Of a stretch of DNA of 8,420 nucleotides, positions 1 through 7,099 are shown one piece after another. The notes beneath the pieces were generated by a model, which saw only the letters and a list, made by a program, of their open reading frames with translations, did no database searches and was not told the DNA's origin. The translations under genes were made by a program, and so were the position numbers. This DNA comes from Caryophanales bacterium (GTDB taxonomy: Bacteria > Bacillota_I > Bacilli_A > RFN20 > JAISJY01): positions 1-8,420 of the forward strand of contig JAISJY010000070.1 in assembly GCA_031261365.1 (NCBI GenBank), given 5' to 3'. Each line of letters begins with the position of its first letter. The stretch's first letter is position 1.

Positions 1-1
1 T

Positions 2-724
2 GTTTTTAAGTTTCTTAAAAATCAAGATTTTCTAGTTAAGACAGATCAAGATTTAATCTCTGGTCCAGCTTTAAAACCTGAATATAGGGAATTAGATTTT
101 GTGGAAGCGAGAGGTCCTAAAGATTTTACTTTTGATTCTAAAGGTGGAACTACTCCTGTTGAGTTTGTTTATCATGTTGATGGAGATACCACCAGAGTTA
201 AAATACCTTTGTTTACAGGCAGTAATATTACAGATACTAATAGTATTAGATATTATTGGAATCAATGTCCTGAATCAACAACAAATCAGACTGTTAGTCC
301 TCAAGCTTGGGGATTTCCAGCTAGTAATTTGATTAAGAAAATTGTGACTGCTATTACTCCTGAAGATGAGTTTTTAGTTCAAAGTGCCATAGATGAAACA
401 ATAGTTGACACTTATGGTAGATATTTAGGTTTGTTATGGTTAAATGGTCAATGTTTGAATTATATTAATGTTAGAGCAGGTACAACTGAGTTTGCTGGGA
501 ATAGTACTAGTAAATTAGGTTGGTTTGATGATAGAGAAGTTAGTTATTTTGGCTGGTTTTACAATGCCGAATTACGAGCTTCAAAATATAAATGGGGTGT
601 TTGGAATGATTATTATCTTGGGCAACCAAGCAAAGATCCTATGTGGGATTATACAAATAGAGTTAGATTAAATGGAGTGGAAGATTATTATCCACCACTT
701 CATGACGAGTTATCTATTTATTAA
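2..724 (+). CDS. Thermonuclease (SNase-fold) family protein, 5' end outside the window
   Basis: The frame is open from the window edge (240 codons visible) to a TAA, so the true start lies upstream. I see the staphylococcal-nuclease pattern in order: a DGDT motif (bases 179-190), an Arg followed by ...CPES (248-277), an alpha-helical stretch, then DTYGRYLG (407-430), LNGQCLNYINVRAG, and a final helix ending in KWGVWND. By alignment from memory, the catalytic Arg35, Glu43 and Arg87 and the metal ligand Asp21 of staphylococcal nuclease are kept. The second metal ligand, Asp40, is Gln (263-265). The family cleaves DNA and RNA phosphodiester bonds, usually with calcium and outside the cell. About 35 residues follow the nuclease fold and are not recognised. 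Any signal peptide or lipobox would be in the missing part. The gene lies 25 bases before an OB-fold lipoprotein and is probably co-transcribed with it. The fold is well supported; activity is uncertain because of the ligand change. Confidence 0.82.
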   Translation, partial: VFKFLKNQDFLVKTDQDLISGPALKPEYRELDFVEARGPKDFTFDSKGGTTPVEFVYHVDGDTTRVKIPLFTGSNITDTNSIRYYWNQCPESTTNQTVSPQAWGFPASNLIKKIVTAITPEDEFLVQSAIDETIVDTYGRYLGLLWLNGQCLNYINVRAGTTEFAGNSTSKLGWFDDREVSYFGWFYNAELRASKYKWGVWNDYYLGQPSKDPMWDYTNRVRLNGVEDYYPPLHDELSIY

Positions 725-737
725 GAGATATTTTTTC

Positions 738-746
738 AAAGGAGGG
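738..746 (+). promoter_or_regulatory. Ribosome binding site fixing the lipoprotein start
   Basis: AAAGGAGGG lies 3 bases before the ATG at 750, a close spacing but the only strong Shine-Dalgarno sequence nearby. It selects the ATG that begins a perfect lipoprotein signal peptide, over the in-frame ATG at 672, which lies inside the nuclease gene and has no such site. Confidence 0.85.
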
Positions 747-749
747 AAA

Positions 750-3608
750 ATGAAAAATATTAAAAGATTAGGTGTGTTGTTTGTGGCAATTGTTGGTGTG
801 TTGTTTGGTTTAGCTTCGTGTGTTAAAACAAATTCGTCTTCTAGTGAGTCACCTAAGGTGTCTTCTAGCGAGTCATCAACTGATTTAGCTGGTTCTATTT
901 TAGATAAAGCCGAGAATGCTATTGCTGGCTTTTGGGAGAATGGAGAAGTTGTAAATAGTTCAGTTGCTGATTTTTTTATTTCCGTTTCAAAAGTTACTGT
1001 CGGTGGAGTAGAATATAATGTTTCTATTTCTTGGGCAACAGACAAAGAAACTGTTATTACTTCGGCTGGTGCTGTTATTAGACCTGATGCAGAAGAGGGT
1101 GGTGAAGATACTACGGTTGTAATTACTGCAACTCTTACTTATGAAACAAGAACAAGAGATCATGACTGGAGTGTTCTTGTTGAAGCTGTTCAATTTACTG
1201 GAACAATTTTAACTGTTTCTGAATTATATGGAAAATTCCATGGTATAAAACCTGCTACGCCTGATGCAAATAAATTATATCCTGGCGATCAAGTTAGAAT
1301 ATTAAATGCTGTAGTTGTTCAAACAATGGCTTCTGGTTATTTAGTATCTGATGGAACTGCTACGGCTCAAGTTTATTTATCTAATCATGGTCGTACTGTG
1401 GGAGAAAAAGGAAAATTAACTGGTTTATTAATTAATTATTATGATCAATTTGAAATTGGAACTAATGTTGCTTTTACTGTTGAATCTGAAGGTGCAGCAA
1501 ACCCTGAAACACCAGTTGCTAATGGTTTAAGTGTTTTAAGTGGTAAAGGTTTTATGCAAGTTGTTGAGGGAAAACAAAACCATATCGCTGGTTATGCTGA
1601 TGCTCTTGTTGTTGCTAAAGAATCTGCTGATATTCATAAAGCGGTAGAAATTGAAGCAAAAGTTGTAGCAGCTACTACTTTACCAAAAACTGTAGTTACT
1701 CCAACTGCAAGTACTTGGGTTAGTGAATTAGTTTCTGCTTCCAGAACTGGTTTAATTACTTCTCATGCCGATGATGCTGAATATCAATTATATTTAGTTG
1801 ATCAAACTGATCCTGCTAAATTTGCGAGAGTTCATTATACTGACCCACTTTATAATACACTTAGAACTTTAAATGGTGAAGTGGTTACTGTTAATGCTTG
1901 GGCTTATAGTTTAAGAGATGATTATGCTGGTAATGCAAATTATTCATGGGCTTCTCATGGAATGCCTACTTGGTATTTATATGTTTTAGGTATTGCAGAT
2001 TTAACTCCTGAACAAATAGTTGCGGCTGATAAGGCTTCTTTAGCAATTCAAACTGAGTTTAATGTTGCTGGTACTATAGATTTACCAGAAGCTGGAGCAA
2101 ATGGTAGTACAATTACTTGGGATTATAAAGAGACTTCAGCTAATAATGCTTATATTAATTTAGGAACTGGTGCTGTTACATTACCAGAAGAAGGACAAGT
2201 AGAAGTTAAGTTAGTTGCTACTTTGACTAAAGAAGGAACATCAGACACTAAAGATTTCACTGTTAAAGTTGGACAATTAACTGTCTTAACTATTCAAGAA
2301 CTTAAAACAAAAATTGCTGGTGCAACTAGTAGTAGTACTGCAATGCTTGTTAAAACACAAGGTATTATTACAATGATTTTACCATATACAAGTGGTACTG
2401 GTGTTGCTGGAAATCCTAGTTGGTTTCTTGAAGATGCAACGGGTGGTGTTTATGCTTATAGTACTCCATTACCTGCACAAGCTGTAGTTGGAACTAAAAT
2501 TGAAGTTACTGCTTTTGCTTATACTTATCAAGGACTTCCTGAAATAGTAAATACGCCTGATCCAGCTGTGATTACTATTGTTTCTCAAACTAATGAATTA
2601 CCTTTAGCTACTCTTAATGAAGTTCCTGCTTCTGCTAATAATACTGATCATGTTGCTGAAAGAAAAGAGATTACTGGTCTTTTCCAAAAAGAAGGCTCTA
2701 ATTATTTTGTTCAACCTTTACAAAGTGAAGGAAGATTCCAAGTATATTTAGCAACTGTTTCTGTTTTAGGTAATAGTGCTGAGGCTTTGACTGCTTTGAA
2801 TACTGCTTTGACTACACTAGTTGGAAAATTAGTAACAGTCACTGCTCCTTTATATTTAAGTGGTGGTACTTTAAGACCTTATGTTATTGCATCTTCTCAA
2901 GTTGTTGAAGTTTCTCCGTTGAGTGATCAACAAAGTGTTTTAATTGCTGCTTTAGGATTAAGCCTTCCAGCAAGTGCAACTGAAAATCTTACTTTAGCAA
3001 CTGCTGGTTCTAATGGAACAGCTATTTCTTGGGCAAGTGATAAACCTGCTTCAATATCTACAGCTGGTGTTGTTGTTAGAACTGAAGAAGATGTTACTGT
3101 AACTTTAACTGCTACTATAACTAAGGGTACAGCAAGTACAAGTAAAACATTTGAAGTTGTTGTTACTGGTTTGGCTTCTGTTGTTGAGTTAAGTTCAAAG
3201 ATTGTTGGAACAAATCCAAGTGCTTATTATCAAGCTAATTCTATCGGTACTGAATACTTTACTGGAGTTCCTTCTGGATTTTCTATAGTTTTTGAAAAAG
3301 CAACAAGTTCAAATGGTCCTAGATTAGATACTGATGGTCAAGTAAGACTTTATTTTGGAAATACTATTACAATTACTTCTGCTACTCAAAATATTAGAGG
3401 AGTTGTTCTTGAATTTGGTGCTATTGGTAGTAATCCAGCTTCTTCATTTAGAATTACAATAGGTGAAACTGTTGAAACTTTAACTCCTGTTGCAAATAGT
3501 TCTTCTGCTAGAGTTTCTGGTAGTGCTTTAACTGCTCTTATCGGCAATATTGCAACTGGTAGTAATACTACTTATTTGAAATCTATTACAATTTGGTACG
3601 CTGAATAG
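750..3608 (+). CDS. Surface lipoprotein with Ig-like and YhcR-type OB-fold modules
   Basis: The product has 952 residues. Residues 1-24 form a lipoprotein signal: a basic start (KNIKR), a hydrophobic core and an LASC lipobox with Cys24 as the lipidated residue. A Ser/Glu-rich linker (25-48) follows. Modules read by eye: Ig-like 1 (about 49-146, ISWATDK...GAVIRP...VVITATL); OB-like 1 (about 152-250, with GYLVSDGTATAQVYL); a second OB-like region with an insertion (about 258-417); Ig-like 2 (about 418-508); OB-like 3 (about 510-610, with SWFLEDATGGVYAY and GTKIEVTAFA, typical of YhcR OB folds); OB-like 4 (about 611-725); Ig-like 3 (about 724-808, ISWASDK...GVVVR...VTLTATI); and a C-terminal beta-rich domain (810-952) ending in KSITIWYAE. 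YhcR-type OB folds accompany extracellular nucleases, and a thermonuclease gene lies just upstream, so nucleic acid binding at the cell surface is inferred. I see no catalytic motif of an EEP or HNH nuclease. It ends in TAG before a strong terminator. Module borders are approximate. Confidence 0.85.
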   Translation: MKNIKRLGVLFVAIVGVLFGLASCVKTNSSSSESPKVSSSESSTDLAGSILDKAENAIAGFWENGEVVNSSVADFFISVSKVTVGGVEYNVSISWATDKETVITSAGAVIRPDAEEGGEDTTVVITATLTYETRTRDHDWSVLVEAVQFTGTILTVSELYGKFHGIKPATPDANKLYPGDQVRILNAVVVQTMASGYLVSDGTATAQVYLSNHGRTVGEKGKLTGLLINYYDQFEIGTNVAFTVESEGAANPETPVANGLSVLSGKGFMQVVEGKQNHIAGYADALVVAKESADIHKAVEIEAKVVAATTLPKTVVTPTASTWVSELVSASRTGLITSHADDAEYQLYLVDQTDPAKFARVHYTDPLYNTLRTLNGEVVTVNAWAYSLRDDYAGNANYSWASHGMPTWYLYVLGIADLTPEQIVAADKASLAIQTEFNVAGTIDLPEAGANGSTITWDYKETSANNAYINLGTGAVTLPEEGQVEVKLVATLTKEGTSDTKDFTVKVGQLTVLTIQELKTKIAGATSSSTAMLVKTQGIITMILPYTSGTGVAGNPSWFLEDATGGVYAYSTPLPAQAVVGTKIEVTAFAYTYQGLPEIVNTPDPAVITIVSQTNELPLATLNEVPASANNTDHVAERKEITGLFQKEGSNYFVQPLQSEGRFQVYLATVSVLGNSAEALTALNTALTTLVGKLVTVTAPLYLSGGTLRPYVIASSQVVEVSPLSDQQSVLIAALGLSLPASATENLTLATAGSNGTAISWASDKPASISTAGVVVRTEEDVTVTLTATITKGTASTSKTFEVVVTGLASVVELSSKIVGTNPSAYYQANSIGTEYFTGVPSGFSIVFEKATSSNGPRLDTDGQVRLYFGNTITITSATQNIRGVVLEFGAIGSNPASSFRITIGETVETLTPVANSSSARVSGSALTALIGNIATGSNTTYLKSITIWYAE

Positions 3609-3629
3609 TTTATTAGTTTAAATTGATTT

Positions 3630-3657
3630 AAAAGGCTCTTCTTCGGAAGGGTCTTTT
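3630..3657 (+). terminator. Rho-independent terminator of the nuclease/lipoprotein unit
   Basis: A 12-base-pair stem (3630-3641 with 3646-3657, including two G-U pairs) closes on a C(UUCG)G tetraloop and runs into TTTTT and then AT-rich sequence. It starts 22 bases after the lipoprotein stop. The opposite strand has only a short T run, so it works mainly for the + strand. Confidence 0.88.
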
Positions 3658-3686
3658 TATATATAGATTTATTTAGTTTTTATAAG

Positions 3687-3720
3687 AAAAAAAGTGTAAA
3701 TAACATTACACTCTATTTTT
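3687..3720 (-). terminator. Rho-independent terminator of hpt, possibly bidirectional
   Basis: AGTGTAA (3693-3699) pairs perfectly with TTACACT (3706-3712) around a six-base loop. Read on the - strand, the stem is followed by seven T residues (3693-3687), and it lies just past the hpt stop. On the + strand the same stem runs into CTATTTTTTATTTTA, so it could also back up the upstream terminator. Confidence 0.78.
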
Positions 3721-3735
3721 TATTTTATCTTTCTA

Positions 3736-4320
3736 CTATAAAGTATCAATAAAAGTATCTAATTCTTTTAATTTACTAACTTCAACACTAGTAATATATG
3801 GTAAGTTTCTAAAATATTGCCGATAGTCTAAACCATAGCCAACTACAAAAACATTAGGAATTATTTTGCCGACATATTTAATATTAACAACTTTATCATG
3901 AGCATCTATTTTATCTAATAAGACAGCAATATTAATAGAATTAGGTTTTCTTTTTTCTAATAAATCTATAACACCTTTTAAAGTTAAGCCTGTATCTATA
4001 ATATCTTCAACTATAATAACATCTCTATCTTGAATATCTATATCAATATCTAATTTATAAATTAATGACTGAGAAGAAATGTTTTTTTCATAACTAGAAA
4101 CTTGAATATAAGTTATTTCCAAAGGTAAATCAATATTTCTAGCTAGGTCTGCTAAAAAGGGATTACTGCCTTTTAATAAACCAATTAAAACTAATTTTTT
4201 ATTTTGATAATCCCGACTTATTTTGTGTCCTATTTTAGAAGAAATGTTATTTAGTTCCTTTTTTGATATGGAGAATATATTGTTGTTTGTAAAGCTTAAT
4301 AGTTCAACTATAGAATTCAT
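3736..4320 (-). CDS. hpt: Hypoxanthine (guanine) phosphoribosyltransferase
   Basis: This 194-residue cytoplasmic enzyme transfers phosphoribose from PRPP to hypoxanthine or guanine, giving IMP or GMP. Landmarks of the family are visible: the pyrophosphate loop LLKGS (48-52), the flexible-loop start VSSY (74-77), the PRPP-binding segment VIIVEDIIDTGLT (101-113) with the acidic pair Glu105-Asp106 and Asp109, the base-contacting Lys137 in LLDKI, and FVVGYGLDY...RNLPYI (158-179), where the aromatic ring stacks on the purine. Length is normal for bacterial Hpt (about 175-200). The ATG at 4318-4320 has AAAGGTAG (4334-4327) six bases upstream on its strand. The flexible loop after SSY reads EKNISSQSL and lacks the usual Gly-rich run. 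It is divergent from the oxidoreductase-purA-purB operon and convergent with the lipoprotein unit. Whether it prefers hypoxanthine or guanine cannot be read from sequence. Confidence 0.94.
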   Translation of the reverse strand: MNSIVELLSFTNNNIFSISKKELNNISSKIGHKISRDYQNKKLVLIGLLKGSNPFLADLARNIDLPLEITYIQVSSYEKNISSQSLIYKLDIDIDIQDRDVIIVEDIIDTGLTLKGVIDLLEKRKPNSINIAVLLDKIDAHDKVVNIKYVGKIIPNVFVVGYGLDYRQYFRNLPYITSVEVSKLKELDTFIDTL

Positions 4321-4341
4321 ATTTAACTACCTTTCGCATAG

Positions 4342-4370
4342 ATTATAAGGAGTTTTTTAAAAGATGAAAG
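4342..4370 (-). promoter_or_regulatory. Probable hpt promoter
   Basis: A perfect -10 box, TATAAT on the - strand (4347-4342), lies 21 bases before the hpt start. It implies transcription from about 4335 and a very short leader containing the ribosome binding site. The -35 position at 17-base spacing (4370-4365, CTTTCA) matches the consensus poorly, so this call rests on the -10 box and location. Confidence 0.5.
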
Positions 4371-4386
4371 ATAAAAGCGTTTACAT
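4371..4386. promoter_or_regulatory. cre-like operator (LacI/CcpA family) between divergent promoters
   Basis: ATAAAAGCGTTTACAT matches the Bacillus catabolite-responsive element consensus WTGNNARCGNWWWCAW at every position except the third (A instead of G). It lies just upstream of the + strand TATAAT box, over the space where its -35 would be, and just upstream of the hpt -35 position. A bound regulator could therefore block the oxidoreductase-purA-purB promoter and affect hpt. Other LacI-family proteins use similar sites, so the regulator is not identified. It does not resemble the Bacillus PurR box. Confidence 0.42.
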
Positions 4387-4389
4387 AAG

Positions 4390-4395
4390 TATAAT
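4390..4395 (+). promoter_or_regulatory. -10 box of the oxidoreductase-purA-purB promoter
   Basis: A perfect TATAAT lies 39 bases before the oxidoreductase ATG. No good -35 hexamer is found at 16-18 bases (the region reads AAAGAT), so the promoter may be weak or depend on an activator. Transcription would start near 4402. Confidence 0.5.
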
Positions 4396-4422
4396 AAAAA
4401 TAATTTGTTAAAATATACAAGT

Positions 4423-4428
4423 AAGGAG
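4423..4428 (+). promoter_or_regulatory. Ribosome binding site fixing the oxidoreductase start
   Basis: AAGGAG lies 6 bases before the ATG at 4435. It decides for that start over the in-frame TTG at 4405, which has no site and would fall at the expected transcription start. Confidence 0.85.
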
Positions 4429-4434
4429 TTTGCT

Positions 4435-5838
4435 ATGGTGTACGATTGTATAATAGTTGGTTCAGGTCCGACAGGTATTTATAGTGCGGTTGAATTCATA
4501 AAGAAGGGCAATAATACTAAAGTTTTATTAATAGAAAAAGGTAAAGATATTTATCATAGAAGTAAGCCCATTCAACAAGGCTCAAAGACCATTGATTTTA
4601 AGAAATTACCAAGAGGTTATTCTATTACTACAGGCTTTGGAGGTTCAGGAGCTTACTCCGATGGAAAGTTTAATATTACAAGTGAGTTTGGAGGTTGGTT
4701 AACTGATTATTTAAGTGTTGGAGATGTTACAGATTTAATTAATTATGTTGATGATATCAATATTCAACATGGGGCAACTCAAATAATTACTGACCCTAGT
4801 AATCCTAAAGTAAAAGAAATAGAAAAAAGAGGTTATGCTGTTGGTTTAAAGTTATTAAAAGCTAGACTAAGACATTTAGGAACTGATGAAAACTTAAAAA
4901 TATTAACATCTATTTTTGATTATTTAAAGCAACATATAGAGATGTTGTTTGATACTTCAGTGGCAGATTTAATAATTGAAGATAAAATAGTTAAAGGTGT
5001 GATAACTAGTACAGGTGAAAGATATTTAGCCAAGAAAGTTGTTTTAGCGGTTGGTCGTGAAGGAGCAAAATGGCTTAGTGGTATTTGTGAAAAGTATCAT
5101 ATTTCAATGAGTAATAATCAAGTAGATGTGGGAGTTAGAGTTGAAACAAGTAATATCATTATGGAAGAAATAAATGAAAATCTTTATGAAGGTAAGTTTG
5201 TTTATTTAACTAGTGTTGGTACTAGTGTTAGAACTTTCTGTTCTAATCCTTCTGGGCATGTTGTTTTAGAAGATTATGATGATTTAAAATTAGTTAATGG
5301 ACATGCTTATGCTAATAGTAAATTAGGTTCAACTAATACTAATTTTGCTTTATTAGTTAGTCATAAGTTTTCTGAACCATTTAATAAGCCAAATGATTAT
5401 GCATTTAATATCGGAAAATTAGCAAATGAATTATCAGTTGGCAGTGTTATTGTGCAAAAATATGGTGATTTATTAAAGGGAAGAAGGACCACTTATAAAA
5501 GATTAGATGAAGGCTTTATTACTCCAACTTTAAAAGAAGCAGTTCCTGGTGATTTATCTTTAGTTTTACCTTATAAGACTTTAAAAAGTATTATTGAAAT
5601 GATAGAGGCTTTAAACTTTGTCACGCCTGGTATTGCTACTGAACATACTTTATTATATGGAGTGGAAACGAAGTTTTATTCGGCTCGTCCAACGGTTAAT
5701 AATTCTTTTGAATTAGTAGATATTAAAAACTTATATGTGGGAGGCGATGGAGCTGGTATTACTAGAAGTTTAGCTCAAGCAGGAGCCAATGGAGTTTATA
5801 TTGCTAGACAAATATTAAAGGACTTAGACCATGAATAG
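4435..5838 (+). CDS. NAD(P)/FAD-dependent oxidoreductase, COG2509-like, substrate unknown
   Basis: The product is a 467-residue soluble flavoprotein. The N-terminal Rossmann motif is clear: IIVGSGPTG (6-14), with Glu34 after the second beta strand (VLLIEKG) placed to bind the FAD ribose. A Gly-rich segment, TTGFGGSGAYSDGKFN, follows. The C-terminal FAD motif is NLYVGGDGAGITRSLAQAGANG (about 432-453), where Asp438 would contact the flavin's ribityl/phosphate part. Length and motif order fit the family annotated as uncharacterised FAD-dependent dehydrogenases (COG2509) in Firmicutes; this assignment is from memory of the motifs. No membrane segments or signal peptide are seen. It is the first gene of an operon and its last eight bases overlap the start of purA, so translation is probably coupled. 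That linkage suggests a housekeeping or nucleotide-related role, but no reaction can be given. Confidence 0.85.
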   Translation: MVYDCIIVGSGPTGIYSAVEFIKKGNNTKVLLIEKGKDIYHRSKPIQQGSKTIDFKKLPRGYSITTGFGGSGAYSDGKFNITSEFGGWLTDYLSVGDVTDLINYVDDINIQHGATQIITDPSNPKVKEIEKRGYAVGLKLLKARLRHLGTDENLKILTSIFDYLKQHIEMLFDTSVADLIIEDKIVKGVITSTGERYLAKKVVLAVGREGAKWLSGICEKYHISMSNNQVDVGVRVETSNIIMEEINENLYEGKFVYLTSVGTSVRTFCSNPSGHVVLEDYDDLKLVNGHAYANSKLGSTNTNFALLVSHKFSEPFNKPNDYAFNIGKLANELSVGSVIVQKYGDLLKGRRTTYKRLDEGFITPTLKEAVPGDLSLVLPYKTLKSIIEMIEALNFVTPGIATEHTLLYGVETKFYSARPTVNNSFELVDIKNLYVGGDGAGITRSLAQAGANGVYIARQILKDLDHE

Positions 5839-7099
5839 AATTGTAATTGTTGGTAGCCAATGGGGTGATGAAGGAAAAGGAAAGATAACTGATTATTTAG
5901 CTAGTAAAGCTGATGTTGTAGTTAGATATCAAGGTGGTAATAATGCTGGACATACTGTTCAAATAAAAGAAAAAAAGTACTTCTTACATTTATTACCAAG
6001 TGGAGTATTAAGACCTAATGTTGTTAATATTTTAGCAAATGGAATGGTTATTAATCCTTTAGCATTTAAAGAAGAATTAGAAAATATTAATAAAAATGCT
6101 GTGATTTTTGTTTCTAATAGAGCCCATATAGTTTTACCTATTGAAATCTTTCTAGATGGTTCTAATGAGAGTAGAAAAACTAACAAGATAGGAACAACTA
6201 ATCGGGGTATTGGTCCTACTTATGAAATGAAAGCTAGTCGTATTGGTTTAAGAGTGGTAGATTTTATTGACCCCAAAGAGTTTAAAAATTATTTAGATAG
6301 GTTATATGATTTAAAAGGCGAGGAGTTCTTAAAATTAGGTTTTTTAACTAGTAAAGAAGATTTATATAAAGAGTTATTACCTTATGCTCACTATTTGAAA
6401 CCTTTTGTAACTGATAGTTCTTTATTACTAAATAAATTAATTCAAGAAAATAAAAAGGTTTTATTTGAAGGTGCTCAAGGAGTAATGTTATGTTTAGATC
6501 ATGGAACTTATCCTTATGTTACTTCTTCTTCACCAACCGCGGCGTCTGTTCCTTTAAATACAGGTATTGCTCCTTGGTTAGTTGAAGGAAGCATCGGAGT
6601 TTGTAAAGCCTATACTACTAGAGTTGGTAATGGTCCTTTTCCTAGTGAAATACTATCAGAGTTAGCTAGTATTATTAGAGAAAAAGGTCATGAGTATGGA
6701 GTAACAACTAAAAGACCAAGAAGAATTGGTTGGTTAGATACTGTAGCTTTAAGGTATGCTAAAAATGTTTCAGGCTTATCTTATTTAGCTATTACTTTAT
6801 TAGATGTTTTGAGTGGTTTAAAAGAAATAAAGGTTGTTAAATCTTATACTTTGAAAGGTGTTGAAATTGATTATGTTCCTGCCTCTTTAAATGATTTTCA
6901 AATGTGTAAACCTAATTATATTGTTATGAATGGTTGGCAAGAGAATATTGAAAATGTGCGGAGCTTTAAAGAATTACCAATAGAGGCTCAAGATTATTTA
7001 AAATTAATTGAAAAACTATCTAAGACACCTATTGCTATTTTTTCAGTTGGTCCGGCTCGAGAACAAACCATAACTTTAAAGGATATTTTTAATGATTAG
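5831..7099 (+). CDS. purA: Adenylosuccinate synthetase
   Basis: PurA condenses IMP with aspartate using GTP to form adenylosuccinate, the first step from IMP to AMP, in the cytoplasm. The 422-residue product is of normal length (about 425-430) and complete. Visible motifs are QWGDEGKGK (10-18, GTP loop with catalytic Asp13), GGNNAGHTV (35-43, catalytic His41), GTTNRGIGPTY (121-131, IMP site), FEGAQG (212-217), the signature region TTRVGNGPF (262-270), TTKRPRRIGWLD (292-303, aspartate loop and IMP/GTP contacts) and SVGPAREQTI (405-414, guanine end). In the aspartate loop a Lys (294) replaces the Gly usual in TTGRxRR. The start overlaps the upstream stop by eight bases (ATGAATAG), with AAAGGA (5817-5822) eight bases before the ATG. 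The end overlaps purB in the same way. Confidence 0.97.
   Translation: MNRIVIVGSQWGDEGKGKITDYLASKADVVVRYQGGNNAGHTVQIKEKKYFLHLLPSGVLRPNVVNILANGMVINPLAFKEELENINKNAVIFVSNRAHIVLPIEIFLDGSNESRKTNKIGTTNRGIGPTYEMKASRIGLRVVDFIDPKEFKNYLDRLYDLKGEEFLKLGFLTSKEDLYKELLPYAHYLKPFVTDSSLLLNKLIQENKKVLFEGAQGVMLCLDHGTYPYVTSSSPTAASVPLNTGIAPWLVEGSIGVCKAYTTRVGNGPFPSEILSELASIIREKGHEYGVTTKRPRRIGWLDTVALRYAKNVSGLSYLAITLLDVLSGLKEIKVVKSYTLKGVEIDYVPASLNDFQMCKPNYIVMNGWQENIENVRSFKELPIEAQDYLKLIEKLSKTPIAIFSVGPAREQTITLKDIFND

Noticed and set aside
99..332. Forward reading frame of 77 codons overlapping the nuclease
   Set aside because: It lies in another frame of the SNase-like gene, is an Ile/Leu-rich artefact of AT-rich sequence and has no ribosome binding site.
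672..749. Longer start for the lipoprotein
   Set aside because: It would add 26 residues before a perfect signal peptide and overlap the nuclease gene, and it lacks a ribosome binding site.
710..1193. Two reverse-strand reading frames over the start of the lipoprotein gene
   Set aside because: They are antisense to a clear lipoprotein and show no recognisable motifs, so I treat them as shadows.
4380..4395. TTTACA and TATAAT as a -35/-10 pair
   Set aside because: Only four bases separate the hexamers, far from the 16-18 needed. TTTACA is better read as part of the cre-like palindrome.
4405..4434. TTG start for the oxidoreductase
   Set aside because: There is no Shine-Dalgarno sequence before it. 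The ATG at 4435 has AAGGAG at the right distance and places the Rossmann motif at the usual distance from the N-terminus.
4321..4434. Purine riboswitch or PurR box before the purine genes
   Set aside because: The region is too short for a riboswitch aptamer with a terminator, and no CCGAAC-type PurR box is seen.
5959..6186. Reverse-strand reading frame inside purA
   Set aside because: It is antisense to conserved PurA sequence and has no support of its own.
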